The position numbers were made by a program, and so were the translations under genes. The notes below the pieces were generated by a model. That model made no database searches, was not told the origin of the DNA, and saw only the letters and a list, made by a program, of their open reading frames with translations. From Halomonas almeriensis (lineage in GTDB: Bacteria > Pseudomonadota > Gammaproteobacteria > Pseudomonadales > Halomonadaceae): a stretch of 64,000 nt of DNA. The stretch is taken from the NCBI RefSeq assembly GCF_030409235.1, contig NZ_JAUFPO010000004.1, forward strand, positions 124,001 to 188,000, read 5' to 3'. Of this stretch, positions 30,282 to 40,056 are shown one piece after another (position 1 is the first letter of the stretch; the number at the start of each line of letters is the position of its first letter).

Positions 30282-31669
30282 GTCAGCTTGTCTCCGATCA
30301 GCCAGTCAAGCGCGGCGTCCATGCGGATGTGCGGCAGCGGGCCGGGCTCTCTCGGCAAGGGACGAAAGCCCGTGAAGTCGAAACCCTGTCGCGCCCAGAA
30401 TTCGGCATCCGGCAGGCGGTTCGGGACCTCGCCGGGGAAGGTCAGCACGGATTCGCCGGTCAGGTCGGTGCCGCGCAGGGCCGGCATGTTGCGCCCCTGC
30501 TGGGTGACCTCGCGCACCTCGGTGGCGCGCACCGAGGCCAGCGACAGCGCCTTGACGGGCACATTGGCATAGCGCAGGTCCTTGAGGGGCTCTTCCAGCA
30601 GCGCCTCGAGCAGGGCGACCAGCCGGGTGTGCTGTTCGGGCGTGACATGATCGGCCTTGGTGGCGGCAATCGCCAGTCGGTCGATGCGCGGCGTGAACAG
30701 GCGCGACAGCAGGCTGCGCTGACCGTAGTCGAAGCTCTGCATCAGTCGCGACAGCGCGCGGGACAGGTCCTCGAAGCGCTCCGGCCCGGCGTTCAGGGCG
30801 CCCAGCACGTCGATCAGCACGATCTGGCGATCGAAGCGCCGGAAATGATCGCGGTAGAAGGGGCGCACGATGTGCTGCTGGTAATAGGTGAAGCGCCGCT
30901 TGAGGGTGGCGTAGAGACTCTCCTCGGGCAGGGTGGCAAGCGCCTCGGCACTCCACTGAGCCAGACCCGGCAATGGAAAGAACTGCAGCACCGGAGCGCC
31001 GGAGAGGTCACCCGGTAGCAGGAAACGTCCCGGTTGCAGGTCGGAAAAACCGGCCTCGCGGGCGCCGCGCAGCCCCTCGGCATAGCGTTCGGCGAGCTCG
31101 GCCAGTTGCGCCTCGTCCACCTCGCTGTCGGGAGCCAGCTCGCTGACGGCCTTCTGCCAGTCGGCGAACAGGGCCTGGCGTTGCGGCCCGTTTGCCTCGC
31201 ACTGCGAACGACTCCAGCCGATGAAGTCGTGCTCCAGCAGGGGCAGGTCGAGCAGCCATTCTCCGGGGTAATCGAACAGATCCAGCGTCAGCTCCGACGT
31301 ATCGGAACTCCACCAGCTGGCACTGGCCCGGCGATAGCGGATCTTAAGGCGCAGCTCACTGATGCCACGGGTCGGCGAGGGCCATTGGGGTGGCTCGCCG
31401 CCGAGGGACAGCATAGCCTGATCGTAGGGAAAACGCGGCACGCCCAGGTCCTGCTGGGAAACGCGCTGCGCCCCCAGCAGGCGTTGCTCGCGGGCGGCAC
31501 TGAGCAGATCGAGGCGGGCCTCCAGACCGGCATGGCGAAGCTGGTCGACCAGCGACGTCAGAAAGGCGGTCTTGCCGGCACGCGAGAGCCCAGTAACCGC
31601 CAGGCGCAGCTGGCGGTCGCGGCCGCGTTCGAGGAGGTCGTGCAGGTCGCGAGTCAAGTCCTGGGGCAT
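30278..31669 (-). CDS. ycjX: YcjX-like P-loop GTPase (DUF463)
   Basis: A 463-aa stress-associated nucleotide-binding protein. The P-loop is GLSRAGKT at residues 27-34. The region LTLDLFDYPGEWLLDLPLL carries the switch-like D-x-P-G motif, and IAATKADHVTPEQ is the guanine-specificity TKAD motif. These suggest GTP binding, as shown for YcjX homologues. It lies in an MFS-ycjX-ycjF run on the minus strand with a 24-nt gap after the MFS gene. The ribosome site is weak. Confidence 0.88.
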   Translation of the reverse strand: MPQDLTRDLHDLLERGRDRQLRLAVTGLSRAGKTAFLTSLVDQLRHAGLEARLDLLSAAREQRLLGAQRVSQQDLGVPRFPYDQAMLSLGGEPPQWPSPTRGISELRLKIRYRRASASWWSSDTSELTLDLFDYPGEWLLDLPLLEHDFIGWSRSQCEANGPQRQALFADWQKAVSELAPDSEVDEAQLAELAERYAEGLRGAREAGFSDLQPGRFLLPGDLSGAPVLQFFPLPGLAQWSAEALATLPEESLYATLKRRFTYYQQHIVRPFYRDHFRRFDRQIVLIDVLGALNAGPERFEDLSRALSRLMQSFDYGQRSLLSRLFTPRIDRLAIAATKADHVTPEQHTRLVALLEALLEEPLKDLRYANVPVKALSLASVRATEVREVTQQGRNMPALRGTDLTGESVLTFPGEVPNRLPDAEFWARQGFDFTGFRPLPREPGPLPHIRMDAALDWLIGDKLT

Positions 31670-31693
31670 TCAAGAGTCCGTTTGATGTCCGAA

Positions 31694-32863
31694 TCATCCC
31701 CTAATCTGTGGGCGCTGGCCGCGGAAGGCAAGCCCGAACAGCAAGATGGGCAGGGCGCACAGCGGGATCATGGCCAGGTTGAGGAACGACCAGCCGAGCG
31801 CCGAGGCCGCCGGTCCGGCGAGCAGGGCGGTGAGGGCGACGGTGGTGAAGACGAGGAACTCGTTGGCGGCCTGGGTGCGTGCCTTCTCGGCCACCGTGTG
31901 GGCCTCGGTGAGCAGTCCGGTGGCCGGCAGGAAGGTGAAGTTCCAGCCCAGGCCCAGCAGTATCAAGCCACCGTGGAAACCCGCCAGGTCGAGGTCCCAC
32001 TGTGCCACGAGGGCGCTGGCAATCAGCAACAGACAACCGGCGATGATCATGCGCGAGCTGCCGAAACGCGCGGTGAGGCGCCCGGTCACGAAGGACGGCA
32101 GGAACATGGCGACCACATGCCACTGGATGGTGGCGGCCACATGGTCGAACTCGTGCCCGGCCGCCGCCATGGCCAGCGGGGTCGCCGTCATGGCCAGGTT
32201 CATGACGCCGTAACCGACCATGGCGCTGATGACCGCGATCAGGAACACCGGCTGGCGCATGATCTCGGTCAGCGGACGCTGCGGGCTGTTGTCCCGCCCC
32301 TGCTGTTCCGCCGGCATGCGCACGAAGGCGAGCAGAACCAGGGCACAGAGGTAGAGCACGCCGAGACCGATGAAGCTGCCCAGATAGGGGGTGGCGGCCA
32401 GATCATGACTGTGCCGGGCCAGCCAGGGCCCGCAGAAGGCCGCCACCACACCGCCGCCCATGACCAGACCGATGGCGCGGTCGCGACCTTCCTCCGGCGC
32501 CGCCTCGACGGCAGCGAAGCGGTAGAGCTGACCAAAACCGATGCCGATGCCGATCATCCCTGTCGCCAGCAGGAAGAGGCTGAAGCGCTGGGTATGCAGG
32601 GCGGCAATAGCCAGGCCGGTGCCGGCAATGCCGATCAGGGTGCCGAGCATGAAGCCGCGCCGGCGTCCCAGCCGTGCCATGATCAAGGAGGCTGGGATGG
32701 TGGCGCACATCAGCCCCAGCCATTGGGTCGCCACCGGCGCGGTGGACCAGCCGGGAGAGGGTGCCAGCATGGCCCCGATCAAGGGAGACACGGCGATCAG
32801 CAGGATGTTGCCGCTGACCAGCAGGGCCTGGCAGAGCGAGAGCAGGGAAACGGTCAACGGCAT
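31694..32863 (-). CDS. MFS transporter
   Basis: A 389-aa major-facilitator protein with twelve hydrophobic segments. The loop 2-3 signature-like SLIMARLGRRRGFMLGTLIG lies near residue 60, and a second half-repeat has GRLTARFGSSRMIIAGC. It resembles YnfM/drug-H+ antiporter-like exporters, but the substrate cannot be assigned. AGGAA precedes the ATG. Confidence 0.82.
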   Translation of the reverse strand: MPLTVSLLSLCQALLVSGNILLIAVSPLIGAMLAPSPGWSTAPVATQWLGLMCATIPASLIMARLGRRRGFMLGTLIGIAGTGLAIAALHTQRFSLFLLATGMIGIGIGFGQLYRFAAVEAAPEEGRDRAIGLVMGGGVVAAFCGPWLARHSHDLAATPYLGSFIGLGVLYLCALVLLAFVRMPAEQQGRDNSPQRPLTEIMRQPVFLIAVISAMVGYGVMNLAMTATPLAMAAAGHEFDHVAATIQWHVVAMFLPSFVTGRLTARFGSSRMIIAGCLLLIASALVAQWDLDLAGFHGGLILLGLGWNFTFLPATGLLTEAHTVAEKARTQAANEFLVFTTVALTALLAGPAASALGWSFLNLAMIPLCALPILLFGLAFRGQRPQIRG

Positions 32864-32978
32864 GGCGGTTCCTGTTCAACCAGTGGGGCACCGCGTCTCG
32901 GCGCCATGCTGCGCGGCAGCGTCTGGCTGGCGCTTGTCATTTTACGGGCAGAACAGCCGCTGCAGGGGGCTGTCATGA

Positions 32979-33006
32979 CGACGCCCCGCGGGTGGGCGGG
33001 GCGTCG
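32979..33006 (-). terminator. GC-rich hairpin after the sodium:solute symporter gene
   Basis: CGACGCCCCGC and its complement form an 11-bp stem with a GGGTGG/CCACCC loop, 26 nt past the symporter stop codon. No T-run follows. It is most likely a termination or mRNA-end structure. Confidence 0.45.
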
Positions 33007-33031
33007 AGGTTGCCTTGGCAAGCCGGCGGCG

Positions 33032-34627
33032 TCAGCCGGCAAAGGCGGCGTACATGATGACCACCAGGATCACCAGTACCATACCTACGGGAACGGCGCC
33101 CTTCCAAGGTGTCAGGTCGACGGCGCCGCTGTCCTCGTGGGTCCAGGCCTCGCTGCGCGGGCGCAGCTTGCCGATGATCAGCATGCCGATGACCAGCAGC
33201 ACAAACACCGAGGCCACGAAATGGAACTCGTGCATTATGGTCGGCAGCTTGTTGAACGGCGGAATGAAATACCCCGCGAAAATCAGCAAACAGCCGCCCA
33301 CCAGGGCAATCTTGGCCGCCATGGCGGGCACGCGACGGGTCAGCAGGCCGACCAGCACCACGGCCAGAATGGGAATGAAGTAGATGGCGTTCATCTTCTG
33401 CAGGTAGCCGAACAGGCTTTCCTGACCGGCCAGCAGCGGGGCGATGGTCATGGCGATCAGGGCCATGATCCAGCCGAAGGTCTTGCTGGCGCGCACCACC
33501 TGGGCTTCGCTGGCGTCCTTGTTGAGGATGCCCTTGTAGATACCCAGGCTGAACATGGTGGTGGTGCTGTTAAGCGCCGAGTTGAAGGACGATAGGATGG
33601 CACCCACCATCACTGCGGCGAAAAAGCCGGTCAGATAGGGCGGCAGTACGTTGAACACCAGGTGGCCATAGGCTTCGTCGGCCTGGATTCCCTGATCGGC
33701 ATAGAGGTGATAGGCGATGATGCCCGGCAGGACCAGGTAGATCGGCCCCAGCAGCTTGAAGAAGCCGGTCAGCAGAACACCTTTCTGGCCCTCGGCCAGG
33801 TTCTTGGCCGCGAAGGTACGCTGGATGATCTGCTGGTTGGTCGTCCAATAGAAGACGTTGATCAGAAAGACGCCGGTGAACAGGGTGAAGAACGGCACCT
33901 GCTGCTCCTCACCACCGATGGAGTTGAGTTTGTCGGGATGGCTCTGCTTGAGCGTCTCCCAGCCGGCCATGACGCCACTGCCGTCACTGATGGCCTGCAG
34001 GCCGAAGTAGACGATCACAAAACCACCCACCAGCAGGCCGATACCATTGAGGGTGTCGGATACGGCCACTGTTCGGAGGCCACCGAAGATGGCATAGACG
34101 GAACCGATCAGGCCGACCAGCCAGACGGTCAGCCAGAGCAGCAGGGTGGGAGACTGAATGCCGGTCATGCCTTCCAGATCTAGCATACCCTGCAGACCCA
34201 TGGCCCCGGAATAGAGGATGATCGGCAGCAGAATCACCGCATACGCCAGTAGAAAGATCACATTGGTGATGCGCTGGGTGCCCTTGTCGAAACGAATCTC
34301 CAGCAGCTGGGGTACCGTGGCAATGCCGCTGCGCAGGAAGCGTGGTAGAAAGAAGAGTGCCAGCAGCACCAGCGCAATCACCGCCACGACCTCCCAGGCC
34401 ATGACGCTCAATCCATCGCTGAACGCCGCCCCGTTGAGTCCGACCATCTGCTCTGTCGACAGATTGGTCATCAGCAGTGAGCCGGCGATCAACGGGAATG
34501 TCAGGCTGCGGCCGGCCAGGAAAAGGCCGGTGGTGCTCTTGTGGTCATCCTGTCGCGTGATCCGCCAGGTCAGGAAGGCCACCAGGCCCGTGAAAAACAG
34601 GAATGAGACGAGAGTCAGAGCATGCAT
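33032..34627 (-). CDS. Sodium:solute symporter (SSS/SLC5 family)
   Basis: A 531-aa transporter with about 14 hydrophobic helices, similar to SglT/YidK-type sodium-sugar symporters. Useful marks are the sodium-site region [17 protein letters not shown] near residue 52, [19 protein letters not shown] near 260, and [18 protein letters not shown] near 340. The last holds the Ser-Ser-x-x-S/T sodium ligands of helix 8. A sugar such as glucose or galactose is a reasonable substrate guess; carboxylates cannot be excluded. An AT-rich regulatory region lies upstream. Confidence 0.85.
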   Translation of the reverse strand: MHALTLVSFLFFTGLVAFLTWRITRQDDHKSTTGLFLAGRSLTFPLIAGSLLMTNLSTEQMVGLNGAAFSDGLSVMAWEVVAVIALVLLALFFLPRFLRSGIATVPQLLEIRFDKGTQRITNVIFLLAYAVILLPIILYSGAMGLQGMLDLEGMTGIQSPTLLLWLTVWLVGLIGSVYAIFGGLRTVAVSDTLNGIGLLVGGFVIVYFGLQAISDGSGVMAGWETLKQSHPDKLNSIGGEEQQVPFFTLFTGVFLINVFYWTTNQQIIQRTFAAKNLAEGQKGVLLTGFFKLLGPIYLVLPGIIAYHLYADQGIQADEAYGHLVFNVLPPYLTGFFAAVMVGAILSSFNSALNSTTTMFSLGIYKGILNKDASEAQVVRASKTFGWIMALIAMTIAPLLAGQESLFGYLQKMNAIYFIPILAVVLVGLLTRRVPAMAAKIALVGGCLLIFAGYFIPPFNKLPTIMHEFHFVASVFVLLVIGMLIIGKLRPRSEAWTHEDSGAVDLTPWKGAVPVGMVLVILVVIMYAAFAG

Positions 34628-34684
34628 GTTATAAATTTCCGTAAAAAGCGCAGTTTATGGCCATCTCGCTGGGATTATTGTCGA

Positions 34685-34765
34685 AAAATAATGTAAATTT
34701 ACAGCTAAAGCATTATTTTAGGAGCCTATGAATTCTATGCCATTCGCCTTTCGTCTAAAATAATG
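34685..34765. promoter_or_regulatory. Operator-like AT-rich region upstream of the symporter
   Basis: A perfect 12-bp palindrome TGTAAATTTACA (34692-34703) sits beside an 11-bp inverted pair, CATTATTTTAG (34711-34721) and CTAAAATAATG (34755-34765). A third copy of AAAATAATG lies at 34685-34693. The stretch is much AT-richer than its surroundings and lies between divergent genes. It is probably a regulator-binding region for the symporter, the DUF924 gene or both. Confidence 0.55.
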
Positions 34766-34829
34766 GCCTGTCATGGCGCCACATCCGGCGTCCTAGTGGG
34801 TAAGCTTTAATTGTCCGGTAGGAGGGCTC

Positions 34830-35372
34830 ATGAAAGGTGCCGATGAGGTTCTGTCATTCTGGTTCACCACGCTTGAACCGCGGGACTGGTTTCGCAAGGA
34901 TCCGGCGCTGGATGCCGGTATTGCTGAGCGTTTCAGCGCGGTGCTGACCGCGGCAAGGCAAGGTGAACTGTTCGGCTGGCGATCCACGCCCGCGGGTCGC
35001 CTTGCCGAGGTCATCGTGCTGGATCAGTTTTCGCGCAACATCCATCGCGACACCCCCGGCGCCTTCGCCGCCGATCCCCTGGCACTGGTGCTCGCTCAGG
35101 AGGCCATCGATCGAGGTCTGGATCGCGTGCTCGACCTCCCGCGCAGGGCCTTTCTCTATATGCCCTTCATGCACAGCGAGTCCCTGCCCATCCACGACCG
35201 CGCGCTCGAGCTCTTCGCCCAGCCCGGGCTGGAGCGCGAGCTTGACTTCGAGCGGCGCCATCGCGAGATCATCGAACGCTTCGGGCGTTATCCGCATCGC
35301 AATGCCATCCTCGACCGTGAGTCGACCCCCGAGGAACTGGCCTTTCTCGAGCAGCCGGGGTCTTCCTTCTGA
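34830..35372 (+). CDS. DUF924 family protein
   Basis: A 180-aa soluble protein of unknown biochemical function. It has the DUF924 hallmarks: VLSFWFTTLEPRDWFRKDP at the start, VIVLDQFSRNIHRDTPGAFAAD near residue 65, FLYMPFMHSE near 110 and RYPHRNAILDRESTPEEL at the end. A TAGGAGG ribosome site lies 5 nt before the ATG. The gene stands alone and is divergent from the symporter. Confidence 0.85.
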   Translation: MKGADEVLSFWFTTLEPRDWFRKDPALDAGIAERFSAVLTAARQGELFGWRSTPAGRLAEVIVLDQFSRNIHRDTPGAFAADPLALVLAQEAIDRGLDRVLDLPRRAFLYMPFMHSESLPIHDRALELFAQPGLERELDFERRHREIIERFGRYPHRNAILDRESTPEELAFLEQPGSSF

Positions 35373-35422
35373 GCTCGGTAGCAGGCACCATCGATGCATT
35401 ACCAATCTGAGAGGAGAGTGGC

Positions 35423-35665
35423 ATGGGTATCATCGCGTGGTTGATCATTGGCGGTCTTGCCGGCTGGATTGCCGGTAACATCATGCGCGGCGGTGGCTTC
35501 GGCCTGTTGGGCAACATCGGCGTCGGTGTGGTGGGGGCCGTGGTCGGGGGCTTCCTGTTCAGCCTGTTGGGACTGTCCTCCGGCGGCTTCATCGGTTCAC
35601 TGGTCACGGCTGTCGTAGGTGCCGTGGTGCTGCTGTGGGTTATCGCCAAGGTCAGGCAATCCTGA
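35423..35665 (+). CDS. GlsB/YeaQ/YmgE family stress-response membrane protein
   Basis: An 80-aa glycine-rich inner-membrane protein (transglycosylase-associated family) with three predicted helices: IIAWLIIGGLAGWIAG, NIGVGVVGAVVGGFLF and GSLVTAVVGAVVLLWVI. Relatives are induced by envelope, osmotic or stationary-phase stress; the mechanism is unknown. GAGAGGAG precedes the ATG and a terminator follows closely. Confidence 0.88.
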   Translation: MGIIAWLIIGGLAGWIAGNIMRGGGFGLLGNIGVGVVGAVVGGFLFSLLGLSSGGFIGSLVTAVVGAVVLLWVIAKVRQS

Positions 35666-35697
35666 CCTCGGCCGACACTTTGCATGGCCCGAACAAG

Positions 35698-35726
35698 AAG
35701 GCGCCGCCCATTGGGCGGCGCCTTTT
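35698..35726. terminator. Bidirectional terminator between the GlsB-like gene and gabT
   Basis: AAGGCGCCGCCC, an ATT loop and GGGCGGCGCCTT, followed by TT on the plus strand and CTTG on the minus strand. Both converging genes end within 35 nt of it. Confidence 0.85.
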
Positions 35727-35752
35727 ACTGCGTGGGCCGGTTCAAGCCGGGG

Positions 35753-37027
35753 TCACGTCAGCTCCTTGATGCAGCGCTCGATGATGTCGAGGCCCTCTTC
35801 CAGCACCTCATCCTGAATGGTCACCGGCATCAGGAAACGAATGGTGTTGCCGTACATGCCGCATGACAGCAGGATCAGGCCATGCTCGCGGGCCTTCTTG
35901 CACAGGGCACCGGCCAGCTCGGCGTTCGGCGTGTGGTTGGCCTTGTCCGACACCAGGTCGAAAGCCGCCATGGCGCCCATGTTGCGCGCGTAGTCGATGC
36001 AGTCGAAGGTGCTCTGCCAGGACTCGAAGCGGCTGGCCAGCTTGTCGCCCAGGGCCTGACTCTTGCTCAGGATGTTCTCTTCCTCGAAGACCTCGAGCAC
36101 CGCCAGGGTGGCGGCACAGGACACCGGGCTGCCGGTATAGGTGCCCCCCAGCGAATTGCCGCCGGAGGCATCCATGATCTTGTCGGTACCGACCACCGCG
36201 GAAATCGGCATGCCGTCGGCCATACTCTTGGCCATGGTCATGATGTCGGGCTCGACGCCGCTGTGTTCGATGGCGAACAGCTTGCCGGTCCGCCCAAAGC
36301 CGGACTGGACTTCATCGATTATCATCATGATGCCGTGCTCGTCGCAGATCTCGCGAATGGCCTTGAGAAAACTCGGCGGGGCGGGGTAGAAACCGCCTTC
36401 GCCGAGCACGGGCTCGAGCACGATCGCCGCGGTGTCCTTGGGATTGGCATCGGTCTTGAGTGCCATCTTCAGGCCACGCAGTGCTTCATCCTCGCTAACG
36501 CCGTGATAGGGCACCGGGAAGGGCGCGCGGAAGACATTACCGGGCATGCTGCCGAAATCGGTGGCATAGGGCGCGACCTTGCCGTTCATGGCCATGGTCA
36601 TGAAGGTGCGGCCGTGATAGCCGCCATCGAAGCAGATGACGTTGTTCTTGCCGGTCGCAGCGCGTGCCACCTTTACGGCATTTTCCAGCGCCTCGGCGCC
36701 GGAGTTGGCCAGCATCACCTTGGCATGGCCGCGCACCGGCGTGACCTGGCTGAGCTTCTCGGCCACCTTCACATAGCCCTCATAGGGCATCACCGTCTGG
36801 CAGGTATGCATGACCTTGTCCAGCTGGTCCTTCACCGCCTGCACGACTTTCGGGTGGCGATGCCCGACGTTGAGCACGCCGATGCCGCCGGCAAAGTCGA
36901 TGAAGCGATTGCCATCGGCATCCCAGACTTCGGCGTTCTCCGCTCGCTCCGCAAATGCTGTGGCGGGGCTGGCGGCGCCGCTGGCGACATAGCGTTGCTT
37001 GAGTTCATTGAGTTGAGCGTTGTTCAT
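35753..37027 (-). CDS. gabT: 4-aminobutyrate aminotransferase
   Basis: PLP-dependent class III aminotransferase that converts GABA and 2-oxoglutarate to succinic semialdehyde and glutamate. The 424-aa protein (E. coli GabT 426) has MLANSGAEALENAVKVAR, the pyridine-contacting IIDEVQSGFGRTGK, and the PLP-binding Lys267 in TMAKSMADGMP. ATG 37027 has GAGGAGA 6 nt upstream, so the longer frame to 37201 is rejected. No gabD lies beside it. 5-aminovalerate is a possible alternative substrate. Confidence 0.92.
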   Translation of the reverse strand: MNNAQLNELKQRYVASGAASPATAFAERAENAEVWDADGNRFIDFAGGIGVLNVGHRHPKVVQAVKDQLDKVMHTCQTVMPYEGYVKVAEKLSQVTPVRGHAKVMLANSGAEALENAVKVARAATGKNNVICFDGGYHGRTFMTMAMNGKVAPYATDFGSMPGNVFRAPFPVPYHGVSEDEALRGLKMALKTDANPKDTAAIVLEPVLGEGGFYPAPPSFLKAIREICDEHGIMMIIDEVQSGFGRTGKLFAIEHSGVEPDIMTMAKSMADGMPISAVVGTDKIMDASGGNSLGGTYTGSPVSCAATLAVLEVFEEENILSKSQALGDKLASRFESWQSTFDCIDYARNMGAMAAFDLVSDKANHTPNAELAGALCKKAREHGLILLSCGMYGNTIRFLMPVTIQDEVLEEGLDIIERCIKELT

Positions 37028-37318
37028 GGACTTCTCCTCTGTTGGGTAGAATTCGACGGCAATCCCAAGCCGCTGACAGACCTCGGGCTTGGCGCATCGG
37101 GTCCCCGGGGCGCCCACTGCAGGCCGGTTTGCCCCGGGCTGTCGCGCCGATCCTGGCGCGCTGATATGTCCTACCATGCCATAAGCCAGCCTCGGTAGCA
37201 CACTATCGAGGTCGCCGATGATCGGCTCGGGGCCCGCTTTGCGCTACACTGTGTCGCCGGATTCCCGGGGGATTGCTATCATCCCCCCCCTTGATTTTGC
37301 AGTGTGGCGAGGTGTGCC

Positions 37319-39778
37319 TTGGTTGACCCCCTGGAAGCCTGGTGGGCGCAGCAACTGGTATTGTGTGGCTGGGACTTTGACCCCGAACCCTTGGCGGTGA
37401 ATCGTGACGAGGCTCGGGCGCGTTTGACCAGGCTCGGCGTGGTTGACCGCGGTGAGCTGGCCTGGCGACTGTTGGAAACTCTGGATGGGCGTGGCTCCGA
37501 CCCGGCGAAACTTCTGGCCGCCCTCGAGTGGCTGGCCCTTGCCGGCGCGGCCGGCTGGTTGTCCGCGTCGCGTGCTCGACACTGGGGGCGGCAGTTGGCC
37601 GAAGAAATCCAGGCCCACCATGCGAGCCTGCATGAATGGCTGGTAGCGCTTCGCCGAGCACGTGGAGCCGACGGCTGGATCACCGGCGATGACGGCTTTG
37701 CCGATGCTTGTGAGGCACTTGCCGCGCTGGAGCTTGAAGGTGAGGGTGTAACCTGGCCGATGATCGGTAGCTGGCTGAACACCCGAGAAGACGACGATAC
37801 CCTGTGGCCGGCGGATCCGGAGGATCAGGTATGGCGGCTGCGTGCTGCTTTTCATCCCGTCCTGGATGCCCGGCCCGTAAAGGATGACTGGTACGGTCTC
37901 GATGACTGGCTGGCCCAGTCTTGGCAGATTTACGATCGCCAGCAGTTGATCGGCGTTCTGTTGTGGCTGGCCTCCCAGGGGGATCGGCAGGGCTGGGACC
38001 TGGATGCTGCTCGGCTGAGGGACGCCAAACCGGAAGGGCGCCGCCGATGGCATGCCGGCCTAGACCCTCGGGACCGCGACTTCGGGCGCGTCATGCTGGC
38101 GCTGGTCGAAAGTGGCGAACCCCTCGAATGGGCGGCCTGGGACTGGCTTCGCTTGATCGACCTGGCCTGGGCCGGTGCCTGTGCGGGCTGGCTGTCCGAT
38201 GCGGAGGCGCGGCATTTTGCCTTGCATGGTGCCGACCTGGTGCTGCACCGCTATCACGATTGGACAGCTCTGGCGCGCGCCTATCAACGCGGTCGGAGCC
38301 TGTTCGAGGGCCGCGATGCGCTGGCCGAGATCGAGGCTGACTGGCGTCTGTTGCGTCACTCGCCCGTCAGCCCCTGGCGCTTGCCGCTGGACGAGCTGGC
38401 GTTGGATGAGCCCATCCAAGCCTCGCGTGACTTCATTCGAGGCTTGCGGCGGGATGCCGGTAATTGGGTGCTGGCTCTGGCGGCCGTGCGCGAACCGGAA
38501 CTGGCCCTGCGACAGGGTGTCGCGCGCCAGCCGGACCCTGCTCGCCGCGACGACGCCCGAAGCTATCTCCAGGAGACCCTGGACCTGCACGCCGATGAGG
38601 GATCACGGGCCCTGGGGCGTTACTGGCTGCCCGCGCAGGCGCATCATCTCAACCAGTTGGCTGCGGACGCCGCGCATGGCGCCCTGCCATCCGCGCAGAC
38701 GCCCTTCGGCGCCGCGGCGCCGCATGAGCTCGAAGCCCGCAATGCCCTGGGGCGCGCCAGTCGTCACGCCGCGACCATCCACATGGCCGAAAAGTTCGCC
38801 TTTCATCTGCAGATGGCCATGGACAGTGAGTGGTTTCCGGCAGCCGAGCTGGAGTCCCTGGCCGGTGCCCTGCAGGGCGCCTTGTGCCGTTTCTATGCTG
38901 ACACCCGCCGTCTACTCTCGGCCTGGGCCGAATGGGAAGCGCTGCTGCCGGAACCCGAACAGCCATCCCTGGTGCCCTGGATTCTCTGGCATCGCGACGA
39001 CCCAGGCAGCGTCTTCCACTGGCTTGACTGGCGGGCTGGTTCAGCGTTGGAGCCCGGTACCCGCCCGGGCCTGACGCAATTCACTGCCCTGGCGCTGGTG
39101 GGGCCGCTCAACTCGGCGATCTGGAGCCTGCCTCAGGCAGAGAGCGATCGGGAGATGGCGACGATTCGTGACTGGGTGGACGGTCATTACGGCGTCCAGG
39201 AGGCAGCCGGCCTGCTGGAGTTCATCGACTACTTTCTGGAGGTCGGGGATCGACAGGAGTACCAGATCAACTATGCCCCCTACACCCTGAACCCGGGTCG
39301 GCTGGCATCCGAGATCGCGACCCTCGAAAGCGCGGACTGTGGAGAGGATGAGCGCAATCATCTGCTGCGTCTGCAACGTGTTCAGGTGGGCAGTGATGGC
39401 TGCAATGACGTTGACCTGATTGCCTGGGATCTTGCCCAGGCCGTGGATCTGGCGATTGCCGGACGCCAACTGAATTGGCTCGATTCGCGGGCGCTGTCGG
39501 ACAGGTTACAACGCGCCTACACTCTGGCCGCCCGGCACTATAGTGGCTGGGAAGCCTATGCGCGTGGCCTGTATGCCGGATTTTCGTTTTTCATGGGCGA
39601 AACCGCTGAACGCGAGGCGTTTCTGGAGGGCATGAGGCAGGCGCTGGCTGGCTGGCTGGCGGCGGCGCCACCACTCGCCGGTCCCTGGGCGAGCCTGGAA
39701 TATCCAGGAACCCGACCTCGCCACTGGGCCCCCATGCATGTGGATACCCTGCCGGGTGATGAGAAAATGCTCCATTGA
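37319..39778 (+). CDS. Large protein with repeated DUF1266-like units
   Basis: An 819-aa hydrophilic, Trp-rich protein of unknown function. A motif of the form AWDLxRxxxLAxxGxxxGWLS recurs at about residues 70-90 (AALEWLALAGAAGWLS), 280-300 (AWDWLRLIDLAWAGACAGWLS) and 705-730 (AWDLAQAVDLAIAGRQLNWLD). Each is followed by an RHxxxxA helix and a ..W..LARAYxxGRSLF-type segment. This is the DUF1266 pattern known from E. coli YbeQ/YbeR/YbeU, but those proteins are much shorter. The start is uncertain: TTG 37319 has GAGGTG 4 nt upstream, whereas GTG 37304 lacks a ribosome site. There is no signal peptide or membrane helix. Confidence 0.7.
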   Translation: MVDPLEAWWAQQLVLCGWDFDPEPLAVNRDEARARLTRLGVVDRGELAWRLLETLDGRGSDPAKLLAALEWLALAGAAGWLSASRARHWGRQLAEEIQAHHASLHEWLVALRRARGADGWITGDDGFADACEALAALELEGEGVTWPMIGSWLNTREDDDTLWPADPEDQVWRLRAAFHPVLDARPVKDDWYGLDDWLAQSWQIYDRQQLIGVLLWLASQGDRQGWDLDAARLRDAKPEGRRRWHAGLDPRDRDFGRVMLALVESGEPLEWAAWDWLRLIDLAWAGACAGWLSDAEARHFALHGADLVLHRYHDWTALARAYQRGRSLFEGRDALAEIEADWRLLRHSPVSPWRLPLDELALDEPIQASRDFIRGLRRDAGNWVLALAAVREPELALRQGVARQPDPARRDDARSYLQETLDLHADEGSRALGRYWLPAQAHHLNQLAADAAHGALPSAQTPFGAAAPHELEARNALGRASRHAATIHMAEKFAFHLQMAMDSEWFPAAELESLAGALQGALCRFYADTRRLLSAWAEWEALLPEPEQPSLVPWILWHRDDPGSVFHWLDWRAGSALEPGTRPGLTQFTALALVGPLNSAIWSLPQAESDREMATIRDWVDGHYGVQEAAGLLEFIDYFLEVGDRQEYQINYAPYTLNPGRLASEIATLESADCGEDERNHLLRLQRVQVGSDGCNDVDLIAWDLAQAVDLAIAGRQLNWLDSRALSDRLQRAYTLAARHYSGWEAYARGLYAGFSFFMGETAEREAFLEGMRQALAGWLAAAPPLAGPWASLEYPGTRPRHWAPMHVDTLPGDEKMLH

Positions 39779-40056
39779 ATGTCGGAAATCGGCGACATTT
39801 CTTGGCTATTATGCCTAAAACGTCTACTCTGAGGCCCGCAGAGTATCTTCGTTCATGATGTCGATCCGATATCAGAATGGGTTCACGCAGGCGAGGACGA
39901 GCCAAACCGTCGGCCGCTCCGGGTTGACCCCCTGATGAGGCTCCAGTTTTGGCGGCTAGTGAAGCGTCGGCGCGAAACAGGGTCATATTGCCGATTTGTC
40001 AGACCGACCATTTCGATTTCGGATGTTGCACAGAACCGTTGCATGAGGAAGCAAGG

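Noticed and set aside
31034..33595. 853-codon open frame on the plus strand opposite ycjX, the MFS gene and part of the symporter
   Set aside because: It is antisense to three well-supported genes, has no ribosome site or domain, and its Gln/Gly/His-rich composition is typical of the complement of GC-rich coding DNA.
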